From the NCBI RefSeq assembly GCF_002179555.1, contig NZ_NHOU01000021.1:1-62328 (forward strand): DNA of 62,328 bases, written 5' to 3'. The DNA is from Salinicola salarius. GTDB taxonomy: Bacteria > Pseudomonadota > Gammaproteobacteria > Pseudomonadales > Halomonadaceae. Under the pieces are notes generated by a model. The model did not search any database and was not told where the DNA came from. It saw nothing but the letters and a program-made list of their open reading frames with translations. Each line of letters starts with the position of its first letter. Within the stretch, counting starts at the first letter, position 1. The position numbers were made by a program, and so were the translations under genes. This document shows positions 1 through 9,238 of the stretch, in pieces.

Positions 1-30
1 GATCAGGCAGCGTGACCTGAATAGTTACAA

Positions 31-1215
31 ATGAACAAGCTCGACAAGAAACGCGTATCGAAGACGAGCCTGTGCCATGGTCTGGGCGTGGCGCTCTTCA
101 TCGCGCTGCTGACCGGCTGCGATGCCCATGGCGAGGCGGAAACCGCCAGTGCGCCGCCGCCTCCGGAAGTCGATGTGGCCACGGTACTGGTGGAGCCGGT
201 CACGCTGCGCGAGACTTTCACCGGCCGCGTAGTGTCACCCCAGACCGTACAGGTCCGGCCACGGGTGAGCGGCTACATCGACGAGGTCGCCTTCGAGGAA
301 GGCGAGCGGGTCGAGTCGGGTGACCTGCTATTCCGTATCGACCCCCGGCCCTACGAGGCTCGCGTCCAGGCCGCCAAGGCATCGTTGGCTCAGGCGCAGA
401 GCCAGCGTCGGCTTACCGAGGTCGAGGCCGGCCGATCCCGCCAGCTGATCCAGAAAAACATGATCTCCCGAGAACAGCACGATCAGCGCCAGGCGGCGGC
501 GCTCAACGCCCGGGCACAGGCAGCGGAAGCCGAGGCCACGCTGAGCAGTGCCGAACTGGATCTGCAATATACGCGTATTACCGCCCCGGTGACCGGGCGC
601 ACCGGCCGCGCCATGATCACCCAGGGCAACCTCGCCAGTGCCGACCAGTCGGTGCTGACCACGCTGGTGTCGGTGGATCCCCTGTATGTCTACTTCGACA
701 GCAACGAAGCCGAGGCGCTGAGCGCGCAGACGCTCCTGGCCCAGGGCAAGGCCGCCACGCTGCATATCGGCCTGACCGGCGAGACAGGCTTCCCCCACCA
801 GGGACAGTTGGATTTCGTGGACAACCAGATCAACGCGGATACCGGCACGCTGCGCTATCGCGCAGTTCTATCCAACCCGGATGGCGCCTTCAGGCCCGGC
901 CAGTTCGCGCGCGTGGAGATGCCCGTGGCTCAGCTCGACGAGGCGATGCTGGTGAATCGCAAGGCGGTGCTCGCCAATCAGGATAGGCGTTTCGTCTACG
1001 TGGTCGGCGACGACGACACCGTGATGCCCCGTCAGGTGCAGCTCGGCCGTGAAGTGGGTGATCTGGTGGTGGTTCGCGAAGGCCTCCGGGCCGGCGAGCG
1101 GGTAATCGTCAACGGCACCCAGAAGGTGTTCGCTCCCGGCATGCCCGTCGCGCCGAACCCGATCGCCATGCGTGAGGCGAGCATGAGCAACGACGTCGCC
1201 ATCAACCAACCCTAG
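31..1215 (+). CDS. RND efflux membrane-fusion (periplasmic adaptor) lipoprotein, MexE/OqxA type
   Basis: Adaptor of a tripartite RND drug-efflux pump that links the inner-membrane pump to an outer-membrane channel. The 394-residue protein starts with a lysine-rich signal and a lipobox LLTGC (Cys30), so it should be lipid-anchored in the periplasm. A lipoyl-like half (about residues 62-95), an alpha-helical hairpin rich in Ala/Gln/Arg (about 110-180), the second lipoyl half (about 185-210) and beta-barrel/membrane-proximal domains follow in the usual order. The next gene on the same strand is the cognate pump, but the 299 bp gap between them holds a palindromic repeat, which is unusual for this pair. 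No regulator or outer-membrane partner is visible; the upstream side is cut by the window edge. Confidence 0.93.
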   Translation: MNKLDKKRVSKTSLCHGLGVALFIALLTGCDAHGEAETASAPPPPEVDVATVLVEPVTLRETFTGRVVSPQTVQVRPRVSGYIDEVAFEEGERVESGDLLFRIDPRPYEARVQAAKASLAQAQSQRRLTEVEAGRSRQLIQKNMISREQHDQRQAAALNARAQAAEAEATLSSAELDLQYTRITAPVTGRTGRAMITQGNLASADQSVLTTLVSVDPLYVYFDSNEAEALSAQTLLAQGKAATLHIGLTGETGFPHQGQLDFVDNQINADTGTLRYRAVLSNPDGAFRPGQFARVEMPVAQLDEAMLVNRKAVLANQDRRFVYVVGDDDTVMPRQVQLGREVGDLVVVREGLRAGERVIVNGTQKVFAPGMPVAPNPIAMREASMSNDVAINQP

Positions 1216-1216
1216 G

Positions 1217-1405
1217 CTTTGTACGAAAACTGCCTGTGCTCGGCCATACGGCGTTAAAAATCAGCTCAAAGTACTCATTTACACCCGTAAACTCCGTCTT
1301 TTCGCTGATTTTTTGCCTTGCGACCCACAGGGAGGTGGGAAGTGCGTTGGCCCGTAGGGAACGGGCCTAGGGCTGGTCGTCGCTCGCCGACTTTTCGTAC
1401 ACACC
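1217..1405. repeat. Dispersed palindromic element, copy A (inverted orientation)
   Basis: Read on the minus strand, this intergenic stretch matches the elements at 36826-36970 and 50862-51012. The shared core is GAGTTTAC, a short spacer, then GTAAATGAG (core at 1271-1296), flanked by AAAAATCAGC-like arms. The outer arms TGTACGAAAA (about 1220-1229) and its complement TTTTCGTACA (about 1393-1402) are inverted repeats. Compared with copy B, about 60 bp are added on the right side, including a small hairpin with GCCCGT and ACGGGC arms. It fills nearly the whole gap between the adaptor and pump genes and could act as a transcription attenuator or an RNA-stability element. Function is inferred, not shown. 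Confidence 0.7.
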
Positions 1406-1514
1406 CCAGCGCTTCCCGGCGTTTCACTCTCGAAAGCGCCTCTCCCAAGCGCCTCTCCCCCCGGAACGACAAGACGCGGCGGGCATCGTCCCCGCCGCCC
1501 AGGAGCCAGTCGTC

Positions 1515-4500
1515 ATGAATTTTTCCCGCTTTTTCGTGGACCGGCCGATCTTCGCGGCGGTGCTCTCCATCGTCATCTTCGCGGTGGGGGCGATTTCCAT
1601 TCCCAACCTGCCGGTCAGCGAATATCCGGAGGTGGTGCCGCCGTCGGTGCTGGTGCGCACCACCTACCCGGGAGCCAACCCCAAGGAGATCGCGGAAACC
1701 GTGGCGACGCCGCTGGAGGAGGCGATCACCGGCGTCGAGGACATGATGTACTTCAAGTCCGTGGCCGGTTCCGATGGCGTCTTGCAGATGACCATCACCT
1801 TCCAGCCCGGGACCGATCCCGAACAGGCCACCGTGCGCGTCCAGAACCGGGTCAGCCAGGCGCTGGCGCGTTTGCCGGAAGCGGTGAGGCGGCAGGGTGT
1901 GACCACCCAGAAGCAGTCCCCCACCTTTCTGATGGTGGTGCATCTGGTCTCGCCGGATGACAGCTACGACACCCTCTACTTGCGCAACTACGCGCGCCTG
2001 CACGTGCGCGACCAGCTGGCGAAGATTTCCGGTGTCGGCGAGGCGCAGCTGTTCGGCGGCGGCGATTACGCCATGCGCGCCTGGCTGGATCCCGACCGCA
2101 TCGCCTCCCATGGCCTCACCGCCGGCGACGTGGTCGACGCCATGCGCGAACAGAATGTCCAGGTCTCCGCCGGGCAGATCGGCGCCGAGCCGATGCCGGA
2201 AAGCGACTTCCTCACCCTGATCAACGCCAAGGGCCGTCTGTCCACCGAGCAGGAATTCGGCAACATCGTGCTCAAGGTCGGCGAGGATGGCGAGATCCTG
2301 CGACTCCGTGATGTCGCTCGGCTCGAGATGGGCGCGGGCGACTACACCCTGCGCTCCAGGTTGGATGGCAAGGACGCGGTGGCGATCGGCATCTTCCAGT
2401 CGCCCGGTGCCAACGCCCTGCAGATCCGCGACCAGGTGGTCCGGACCATGGACGAACTGGCCACCCAGTTCCCGCCGGGTGTGGAGTATCGCACCGTCTA
2501 CGACACCACGCTGTTCGTCAGCGACTCGATCCGCTCGGTAATCCAGACGCTGCTGGAGGCGATACTGCTGGTGGTGCTGGTGGTGACGCTGTTCCTGCAG
2601 ACCTGGCGCGCATCGCTCATTCCGCTGCTGGCGGTGCCGGTCTCGGTGGTGGGTACCTTCTCGGTGCTGTTGCTGCTGGGGTATTCGATCAACACCCTGA
2701 CGCTGTTCGGGCTGGTGCTCGCCATCGGCATCGTCGTCGACGACGCCATCGTGGTGGTAGAGAACGTGGAGCGCAACATCGGCCAGGGGCTGGCGCCACG
2801 TGCCGCCGCGCATCAGGCGATGCGCGAGGTGTCAGGGCCGATCGTCGCCATCGGCCTGGTGCTGTGCGCGGTGTTCGTGCCGATGGCGTTCCTCTCCGGC
2901 GTGACCGGCCAGTTCTATCGTCAGTTTGCGGTCACCATCGCCATCTCCACGGTGATCTCCACCATCAACTCGCTGACGCTGTCACCGGCACTGGCCGCCA
3001 TGCTGCTCAAGCCCCACGACGCGCCCAAGGACCGCCTGACCCGGGTGATAGACTTCCTGTTCGGCTGGCTGTTCCGACCGTTCAACCGTTTCTTCAACGC
3101 CAGCTCCAGGCGCTATCAGGGCGTGGTATCGAGCAGCCTGCGCCGTCGCGGCGCGGTGTTCGTGATCTACCTGGTCCTGCTGGGGTCCACCGGTTATCTG
3201 TTCCAACTGGTGCCGCCGGGGTTCATTCCGGTGCAGGACAAGATGTACCTGATCGCCGGCGTGAAGCTGCCGGAGGGCGCCTCGCTGGATCGTACCGATG
3301 ACCTGCTGCGCCAGGTGGTGGATATCGCCATGGAGACCGACGGCGTCGAACATGCGATCTCGTTCCCGGGACTCAACGCGCTGCAGTTCACCAACACCGC
3401 CAATACCGGGCTGGCGTTTCTGACCCTGAAGCCGTTCGATCAGCGCACCCGTACCGCGGCGGAGATCAACGCCGAGATCGCCGGCAAGATCAGTGGTCTC
3501 AAGGACGGCATCGCGTTCTCGTTCATGCCGCCGCCAATCCTCGGGCTGGGCAATGGCTCCGGCTATCAGCTGTTCATCGAGGACCGCGGCGGGCTCGGCT
3601 ACGGCCCGCTGCAGGAGACAGTGACCGCCTTCCAGGGCGCGGTGGTGCAGACGCCAGGCATGAGCTATCCGATCACCAGCTATCAGGCCAACGTGCCCCA
3701 GCTCGATGCCGAGGTGGACCGACTCAAGGCCAAGACCCAGGGCGTGGCGGTGAGCGATCTGTTCGATACCCTGCAGACCTATCTGGGCTCCACCTATGTC
3801 AACGATTTCAACAATTTCGGCCGCACCTGGCAGGTGATCGCCCAGGCCGACGCCCCCTATCGCGACAGCGTCGAGGATATCGCCAGGCTGCGTACCCGCA
3901 ACGCCCAGGGCGAGATGGTGCCGATCGGCTCGATGATCGATATCCACCAGAGCTTCGGCCCCGATCCGGTGCTGCGCTTCAACGGCTACCCGGCGGCGGA
4001 CCTGGCCGGCGAAGCCGACCCGCGGGTGCTCTCCTCGCCCCAGGCGATGAGCGTCTTGACCGATATCGGCGCACGGGTACTGCCGGATGGCATCGACTTC
4101 GAATGGACCGACCTCAGCTATCAGCAGTCCACCCAGGGCAATGCCGCGCTGGTGGTGTTCCCGCTGGCGGTACTGCTGGTGTTCCTGGTGCTGGCGGCGC
4201 TCTACGAAAGCTGGACACTGCCGTTGGCGGTGATCCTGATCGTGCCGATGTGCCTGCTGTCGGCACTCGTCGGCGTCAGAATCTCCGGCGGCGATACCAA
4301 CGTCTTCGTCCAGGTGGGCCTGGTGGTCCTGATCGGACTGGCCTGCAAGAACGCCATCCTGATCGTCGAATTCGCCCGCGAGCTCGAATTCCAGGGGCGC
4401 GGCGTGGTGGAAGCGGCGCTGGAGGCCTGCCGGTTGCGACTGCGCCCGATCATCATGACCTCGATCACCTTCACCGCGGCGGTGATACCGCTGGCGCTGG

Positions 4501-4697
4501 GTCACGGCGCCGGGGCCGAGGTGCGTCAGGCGCTGGGGATCGCGGTGTTCGCCGGGATGCTTGGTGTGACCCTGTTCGGCCTGTTCCTGACGCCAGTCTT
4601 CTACGTCGCGCTGCGCAAGCTGGCCGGCCCGCTCAGCCAGGATCACGGCTCGACGATGGAAGGCGAAGATCATCGGCCGAAAAACGACCCTGCGTGA
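1515..4697 (+). CDS. RND multidrug efflux permease, OqxB/MexF-like (HAE1 family)
   Basis: Proton-driven inner-membrane pump exporting drugs and other amphiphiles through the adaptor encoded upstream. Length (1060 aa) is typical of the AcrB/MexF class. The N-terminus MNFSRFFVDRPIFA is the family hallmark. A transmembrane segment carries [17 protein letters not shown], with the paired Asp residues used for proton relay, and a second membrane block lies at about residues 870-1035 after two periplasmic loops. Residue-by-residue it looks closest to OqxB/MexF pumps (for example ATPLEEAITGVEDMMYFKS), from memory. The start is an ATG at 1515, after a long leader that contains palindromic element copy A. 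Confidence 0.95.
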   Translation: MNFSRFFVDRPIFAAVLSIVIFAVGAISIPNLPVSEYPEVVPPSVLVRTTYPGANPKEIAETVATPLEEAITGVEDMMYFKSVAGSDGVLQMTITFQPGTDPEQATVRVQNRVSQALARLPEAVRRQGVTTQKQSPTFLMVVHLVSPDDSYDTLYLRNYARLHVRDQLAKISGVGEAQLFGGGDYAMRAWLDPDRIASHGLTAGDVVDAMREQNVQVSAGQIGAEPMPESDFLTLINAKGRLSTEQEFGNIVLKVGEDGEILRLRDVARLEMGAGDYTLRSRLDGKDAVAIGIFQSPGANALQIRDQVVRTMDELATQFPPGVEYRTVYDTTLFVSDSIRSVIQTLLEAILLVVLVVTLFLQTWRASLIPLLAVPVSVVGTFSVLLLLGYSINTLTLFGLVLAIGIVVDDAIVVVENVERNIGQGLAPRAAAHQAMREVSGPIVAIGLVLCAVFVPMAFLSGVTGQFYRQFAVTIAISTVISTINSLTLSPALAAMLLKPHDAPKDRLTRVIDFLFGWLFRPFNRFFNASSRRYQGVVSSSLRRRGAVFVIYLVLLGSTGYLFQLVPPGFIPVQDKMYLIAGVKLPEGASLDRTDDLLRQVVDIAMETDGVEHAISFPGLNALQFTNTANTGLAFLTLKPFDQRTRTAAEINAEIAGKISGLKDGIAFSFMPPPILGLGNGSGYQLFIEDRGGLGYGPLQETVTAFQGAVVQTPGMSYPITSYQANVPQLDAEVDRLKAKTQGVAVSDLFDTLQTYLGSTYVNDFNNFGRTWQVIAQADAPYRDSVEDIARLRTRNAQGEMVPIGSMIDIHQSFGPDPVLRFNGYPAADLAGEADPRVLSSPQAMSVLTDIGARVLPDGIDFEWTDLSYQQSTQGNAALVVFPLAVLLVFLVLAALYESWTLPLAVILIVPMCLLSALVGVRISGGDTNVFVQVGLVVLIGLACKNAILIVEFARELEFQGRGVVEAALEACRLRLRPIIMTSITFTAAVIPLALGHGAGAEVRQALGIAVFAGMLGVTLFGLFLTPVFYVALRKLAGPLSQDHGSTMEGEDHRPKNDPA

Positions 4698-4784
4698 TCG
4701 AGGGGCAGGGCCACACCAGCCAACCGTTGGCAAGGAGGGATACGATGCGCCACCCTGCTGTCTACGCCACCGGGAGCCGACATC

Positions 4785-5309
4785 GTGACCGTTTCTCGCC
4801 GACTCTTTTTTGCCCTGTGGCCCGACGACGCCAGTCGCCAGGCACTGGCCGACGAGGCCGAACGCCTGGCGCCACTCTGCGGCGGCTACCCGCTGCCAGC
4901 GGAGAACATGCACATCACGCTGGCGTTTCTGGGCAGTGTCGACGCCCCGCGGCTGGAGGCACTCGTCGATCTGACCCGAGCGTGGCCGGCGCTGCAGGGC
5001 GAGTGGACGCTGGATCGGCTCGGGCATTTCCCCAAGCCCCGCATCGTCTGGGCCGGCAGCCAGACGCCGAATGACATACTCATGACGCTCAATGCCGAGC
5101 TCTGGCAGGCGCTGTCCCGCCACGGCTTCACCGCGCCGCAACGTGAATTCACCCCGCACGTCAGCCTGGTACGCCAGGCCGACCGTGCGGCACCCCAGTC
5201 ACGGCTGCCCACGTCGATCCGCTGGCGCTTCGATCATCTCGCCCTAGTGGAGTCGCAGCTCGGCAACGGCGGCTCGCGCTATCGGACGCTGGCTGACAAC
5301 ATCGGCTGA
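4785..5309 (+). CDS. thpR: RNA 2',3'-cyclic phosphodiesterase (2H phosphoesterase, LigT/ThpR family)
   Basis: Member of the 2H phosphoesterase superfamily, which opens 2',3'-cyclic phosphates at RNA ends. Both catalytic HxT/SxL motifs are present: HITL at residues 43-46 and HVSL at 125-128 of a 174-residue cytoplasmic protein, the normal family length. The start is GTG at 4785 with GGAG about 11 bases upstream. It ends two bases before the stop codon of the convergent acetyltransferase gene, so the two transcripts must terminate inside each other. Confidence 0.9.
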   Translation: MTVSRRLFFALWPDDASRQALADEAERLAPLCGGYPLPAENMHITLAFLGSVDAPRLEALVDLTRAWPALQGEWTLDRLGHFPKPRIVWAGSQTPNDILMTLNAELWQALSRHGFTAPQREFTPHVSLVRQADRAAPQSRLPTSIRWRFDHLALVESQLGNGGSRYRTLADNIG

Positions 5310-5311
5310 GA

Positions 5312-5974
5312 TCATGGCGATGATGGACGCGACTCGCCCTCGACGGCTTCGAGAAACGCCCCGGTATCGCCCTGAAATAGTGGCAGCATGCGGGCCAGCC
5401 GCTCGTGGGGCCAGTCCCACCAGGCCAGCGCCTCCAGGCGTGCCACGGTTTCGGGATCCTCGAAGCGTGGGCGCAGCGGGCGAGCGGGGTTGCCGACGAC
5501 GATGGTGTAGGCGTCAACGTCCTTGGTCACCACGCTACCGGCACCGACGATGGCGCCATTGCCGATGGTGACGCCGGGCAGCACGATGGCACCGTGGCCG
5601 ATCCAGACATCGTGACCGATCACGACACGATCCTCGGCGCGCCAGTCGAAGATCCGGTCGTCGACGCCCTGGTCGCTGCCGGCGAAGCCGAACTTGCCGG
5701 GGCGGTAGCTGAAATGGTGCAGCGTCGGCCGCCACCAGGGGTGATTGCTGGGATTGATGCGCACGCTGGAGGCGATCGACGTGAATCTGCCGATCTCGGT
5801 GAACATCAGGTCGCAATCGCGCTCGACATAGCTGTAGTCGCCGAGCGTGACGTGGTTGAAGACGCAGCGGTCGCCCACCTCGGTCCAGGCGCCCAGGCGA
5901 CTCTCGTGGAGTTTCGCCGTGGGCGCGCTGGTGGGGGCGGCGCTCAAGCGCCGGGAAACGGGCTGTGAAGACAT
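5312..5974 (-). CDS. Phosphonate-cluster hexapeptide-repeat acetyltransferase
   Basis: Left-handed beta-helix acyltransferase of the group found in C-P lyase operons (TIGR03308-like). The hexapeptide repeat signature is clear between about residues 110 and 155 ([19 protein letters not shown] and following isoleucine/valine rungs), with His114 and His118 region as likely acetyl-CoA/acceptor site by analogy with xenobiotic acetyltransferases. It is the last gene of the phn unit, 9 bp after phnP. In other organisms acetylation of aminoalkylphosphonates protects or prepares substrates; that role is inferred here from location. It is not PhnO, which belongs to the unrelated GNAT fold. Confidence 0.85.
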   Translation of the reverse strand: MSSQPVSRRLSAAPTSAPTAKLHESRLGAWTEVGDRCVFNHVTLGDYSYVERDCDLMFTEIGRFTSIASSVRINPSNHPWWRPTLHHFSYRPGKFGFAGSDQGVDDRIFDWRAEDRVVIGHDVWIGHGAIVLPGVTIGNGAIVGAGSVVTKDVDAYTIVVGNPARPLRPRFEDPETVARLEALAWWDWPHERLARMLPLFQGDTGAFLEAVEGESRPSSP

Positions 5975-5983
5975 GAATCCCTC

Positions 5984-6739
5984 TCAGAAAAGAATGTCGC
6001 TGCCATCGGCAGCCAACTCCACGCCTTCCGGCAGGGTTCGCGACGTTGCCAGGAAGTCGGCGTCCAGTTCGTGACTGATGTGCGTCAGCCAGGCGCGAGA
6101 CGGCTGGATTCGCTCGATGATCTCCAGCGCCATGGCGACGTTGTTGTGGTTGCGGGGCGCAATGTAGGAATCCGGATGGGTGGCATCGATCACCACGCCA
6201 TGCGGCCGCCATTCGGTCAGGAAGCTTTCGGTGGCGCCGGGCAAGCCCACGGTATCGCACAACCAGGCCAGCCGATTGACGCCGTCGGAGAGCGCGTAGC
6301 CCAGCGTCGGCTTGCTGTGATTCAGCGGCAGCGGCGTGACCTCGAGCCGGCCCAGCTGCAAGGGCCGAAACGGCTTCAGGCCGGGCTGGAAGTCGAGAAT
6401 GCCGGGGTTCTTGTGCAAATCGGCACAGCCTTGAGGATCTTTGGGACCGTAGACCGGAATCGATTCGCCCCGGCCCCAGCGCAGATGCAACAGCCCCTGC
6501 ACATGATCGGCGTGATAGTGGGTCAACAGGATGGCGGCCGGGCGCTGACGCTCGCAGCGGGCGGCCAGATCCATGCGGCCGGCGTCGATCAGAATCAGGT
6601 CGCCATCGAGTTCGATCTCGCCGCAACAGGGCTCGCGGCGGTGGCAGCTCAGCAGCCGCGCCCGCTGGCAGGCCAGGCAGTCGCAGCCGAAGCAGGGAAC
6701 CTGTCCGCTGTCACCGGTACCCGAAAAGCGCAGCTTCAC
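5984..6739 (-). CDS. phnP: Phosphoribosyl 1,2-cyclic phosphate phosphodiesterase PhnP
   Basis: Metallo-beta-lactamase-fold phosphodiesterase that opens the cyclic ribose phosphate left by C-P lyase. The metal-binding motif HYHADH is at residues 74-79, with further His/Asp ligands downstream (LNHSK region and THISHELDAD near the end). An N-terminal cysteine cluster (CFGCDCLAC, residues 16-24) matches the structural zinc site known for E. coli PhnP. 251 aa, normal length. Its ATG overlaps the phnN stop by four bases, indicating translational coupling. Confidence 0.93.
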   Translation of the reverse strand: MKLRFSGTGDSGQVPCFGCDCLACQRARLLSCHRREPCCGEIELDGDLILIDAGRMDLAARCERQRPAAILLTHYHADHVQGLLHLRWGRGESIPVYGPKDPQGCADLHKNPGILDFQPGLKPFRPLQLGRLEVTPLPLNHSKPTLGYALSDGVNRLAWLCDTVGLPGATESFLTEWRPHGVVIDATHPDSYIAPRNHNNVAMALEIIERIQPSRAWLTHISHELDADFLATSRTLPEGVELAADGSDILF

Positions 6740-7287
6740 GCCGGACCGTCCGCTACGGGCGTGGCGTCGAGCCAGGCTTCGAGCGCCTTCACGCCATGCG
6801 CCAGCTCGCCGCCGTTGTCGATTCGCGCAATATCGCCCAGCGCATCCTCACCGCCGCCGCGCGCCAGCCGCGCCTCGATCTCGGCCGGCGTCTCGCGCCC
6901 GCGAGCGATCAGACGCCGGCGCAGCACCTCGACATCCGCCACGACCAGAACCGGCATCAGGGCCGCGCCGAAGCGTCGACGGGCGCGCTCCAGCGCTCGC
7001 CGGCTGCCGTTGAGCACCACCGTGTGCCCCGCCGCCAGCCACGCTTCGATCTCGATCCCGACGCCGTAGTCGAGCCCATGCGCGCTCCAAGATAGGCAGA
7101 ACAGCCCCTGCTCCCGCCGCCAGTGAAATGCCTCGCGGGAGAGTTCGATGCAGTTCTCCGCCCCGCCGCTGGCGCGCGTGATGTAGCGATGCGCCACCAG
7201 CGCGTCCGGGCGCCGTCGTGCCAGCTCGCGCAGCAGGCTGTCCTTGCCGACGCCGCTGGCGCCCATGACGTAGATCAGACGCGACAT
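6736..7287 (-). CDS. phnN: Ribose 1,5-bisphosphokinase PhnN
   Basis: Converts ribose 1,5-bisphosphate to PRPP in the last step of the C-P lyase pathway, returning the carbon skeleton to nucleotide metabolism. The protein (183 aa) starts with a P-loop, GASGVGKDS at residues 9-17, and has the guanylate-kinase-like fold expected for PhnN. It lies 25 bp downstream of phnM and overlaps phnP by four bases. Confidence 0.93.
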   Translation of the reverse strand: MSRLIYVMGASGVGKDSLLRELARRRPDALVAHRYITRASGGAENCIELSREAFHWRREQGLFCLSWSAHGLDYGVGIEIEAWLAAGHTVVLNGSRRALERARRRFGAALMPVLVVADVEVLRRRLIARGRETPAEIEARLARGGGEDALGDIARIDNGGELAHGVKALEAWLDATPVADGPA

Positions 7288-7312
7288 CTCGGACCTCTCG
7301 AAAAATACGCCA

Positions 7313-8461
7313 TCAATGGACCTGTCTACCCGCAGACCAAACTCTCTGCACCACCGGATGATCGTCGATCAATCGCACCCGCAACAGATCGGCACGGAGC
7401 CCCGGCGCCAGGCGCCCACGATCGGTCAGGCCTACCGCTTCGGCCGGTATGCGTGTCGCGGTGGCGACCGCCCGGGGCAGCGCGTAGCCGTTCTCCATCG
7501 CCGCCACCTTGAACACCGCGTCGAGCAGCGCCGCCGGGTAGTAATCCGATGACAGGATATCCAGCACGCCCAGCTCGACCAGATCGGCAGCGGCGATGTT
7601 GCCGGAGTGGGAGCCGCCGCGGACGACGTTGGGTGCGCCCATCATCACCGCCATGCCGGCACGGTGGGAGGCCTCCGCCGCTTCGCGGGTGGTGGGGAAC
7701 TCCGCGACTCGGGTGCCATATTCATGGCTTTCGGCGACGTGCTCGACGGTGGCGTCGTCGTGGCTGGCGATCGCCAGGCCCCGTTCGCGACAGCTGGCCG
7801 CGATGGCGCGGCGATGCTCGGCGCTGTAGCGCTGGCTGTTGTCGATCTGGGTCGCCATGAAGGCGTTCATCGCCGCGTCATCGAGCTGGTACTTGCCCTG
7901 ATAGTAGACGCGATACGCCTCGAGGCTGGCGAACTGGCGCTGGCCGGGGGCGTGATCCATCAGCGAGACCAGGCCCAGCAGCGGTGACGACGACAGCTCG
8001 CCGAAGCGCACCAGCGTGTTCGGGTGACTCACCTCACAGCGCAGGTGCAGACGATGATCGACCCGCGCCAGACCGTCGTGAACGATCTGCGACAGGGCAT
8101 GGCACATCTCGTCCAGTGCCCGGTGGCGCATGCTCTGCTCGTCGACGTCACCGATCGAGACCGCATCGAACACGGTGGTGATGCCGCTGGCCGCCATCTG
8201 GGCGTCGTGGGCCAGCGCCGCCTGACGTCCCGGCCATTCGACCTTGGGTCGCGGCTGGAAATACTTTTCCATGTTGTCGGTGTGCAGCTCGACCAGCCCT
8301 GGCAGCAGCGTGTCGCCTTCGCAATCGACGGCGCCCCCGGTCTGGCTCGCGCCATGGTCGATGGCGGCGATCCGGCCGTCGCGGATCACCAGCGTGCCGT
8401 CGATCACCTCGTCGTCGAGCACCAGCCTGGCGTTGGTCAGTACCTGTTCCTGCGTGCTCAT
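7313..8461 (-). CDS. phnM: Alpha-D-ribose 1-methylphosphonate 5-triphosphate diphosphatase PhnM
   Basis: Amidohydrolase-fold enzyme that removes pyrophosphate from the ribose 1-phosphonate 5-triphosphate made by the PhnGHI nucleosidase step. Metal-binding HTDNMEKY (residues 60-67) and later SHDDATVEH are typical PhnM motifs. 382 aa, close to the E. coli length. ATG at 8461 overlaps the phnL stop by four bases, so the pair is probably translationally coupled. Confidence 0.94.
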   Translation of the reverse strand: MSTQEQVLTNARLVLDDEVIDGTLVIRDGRIAAIDHGASQTGGAVDCEGDTLLPGLVELHTDNMEKYFQPRPKVEWPGRQAALAHDAQMAASGITTVFDAVSIGDVDEQSMRHRALDEMCHALSQIVHDGLARVDHRLHLRCEVSHPNTLVRFGELSSSPLLGLVSLMDHAPGQRQFASLEAYRVYYQGKYQLDDAAMNAFMATQIDNSQRYSAEHRRAIAASCRERGLAIASHDDATVEHVAESHEYGTRVAEFPTTREAAEASHRAGMAVMMGAPNVVRGGSHSGNIAAADLVELGVLDILSSDYYPAALLDAVFKVAAMENGYALPRAVATATRIPAEAVGLTDRGRLAPGLRADLLRVRLIDDHPVVQRVWSAGRQVH

Positions 8462-9225
8462 GACAGCGTCTCCTGAGTGTTCTGGGTAACGGAAGCGCGG
8501 GCGCCGAGACTATCGTCCAGCGGCAGCAGGCGATCGGCGACGCGCTCGCGCACGTCCTCGTCGTGGAAAATGCCGAGCATCGCCGCGCCGCGGGCCTTGG
8601 CCTCGCCGATCAGGGTGATCACCACGTCGCGATTGGTGGCGTCCAGCGACGCGGTGGGTTCGTCGAGCAGCAGCAGCGGATGCTCGCCGATGAAGCCGCG
8701 GGCGATGTTGACGCGCTGCTGCTCGCCGCCGGAGAAGGTGCCGGGCGGCAGCTGCCACAGTCGCTCGGGCAGGTTGAGCCGGGCCAGCAGCGTCTCGGCG
8801 CGCTGGCGGGCCTCGTTTTCGTCGGCACCACGCGCCAGCAGCGGCTCCATCACCACATCGACGGCGGCGACCCGCGGTACCACGCGCAGAAACTGGCTGA
8901 CGTAGCCGATCACGTCCCGGCGCAGGCCGTGCCAGGCGTAGGCCGGCAACGTCTCGAGGTCGAGTTCGCCATCCTCGAAATGCAGCCGGATGTGCCCGCG
9001 GTCGATGCGATAGTCGCCGTGAAGCATCTTCAGCAGCGTGCTCTTGCCGATACCGCTGCGACCGGCAAGCACCAGGCATTCGCCGGCGTCGAGGGTCAGC
9101 GAGAGATCGCGCATCACGTCGATCTCGAGCCCGCCCTGGCCGTGCAGCAGGAACCGTTTGTGCAGCCCATCCACCGTGAGGCGAGGTCGGGCGCGTTTCG
9201 GGGAAGCGCTAGTCTCGGAAAGCAT
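8458..9225 (-). CDS. phnL: C-P lyase ABC-type ATPase PhnL
   Basis: ABC-family ATPase of the C-P lyase system; it has no membrane partner and is thought to act with the PhnGHIJ core complex. Walker A GRSGIGKST, the signature FSGGEQQRVNIAR and Walker B LLLLDEPTASLD are all intact. At 255 aa it is somewhat longer than E. coli PhnL, mainly through a short N-terminal lead (about 15 residues) and a C-terminal tail. It is separated from phnK by 13 bp. Confidence 0.93.
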   Translation of the reverse strand: MLSETSASPKRARPRLTVDGLHKRFLLHGQGGLEIDVMRDLSLTLDAGECLVLAGRSGIGKSTLLKMLHGDYRIDRGHIRLHFEDGELDLETLPAYAWHGLRRDVIGYVSQFLRVVPRVAAVDVVMEPLLARGADENEARQRAETLLARLNLPERLWQLPPGTFSGGEQQRVNIARGFIGEHPLLLLDEPTASLDATNRDVVITLIGEAKARGAAMLGIFHDEDVRERVADRLLPLDDSLGARASVTQNTQETLS

Positions 9226-9238
9226 CGGAATTCCTCCC

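Noticed and set aside
1275-2813. Long minus-strand open frames opposite the RND pump, and similar ones elsewhere
   Set aside because: GC-rich codon bias leaves antisense frames open; their composition (His, Gln, Arg rich) and lack of any motif show they are shadows of real genes.
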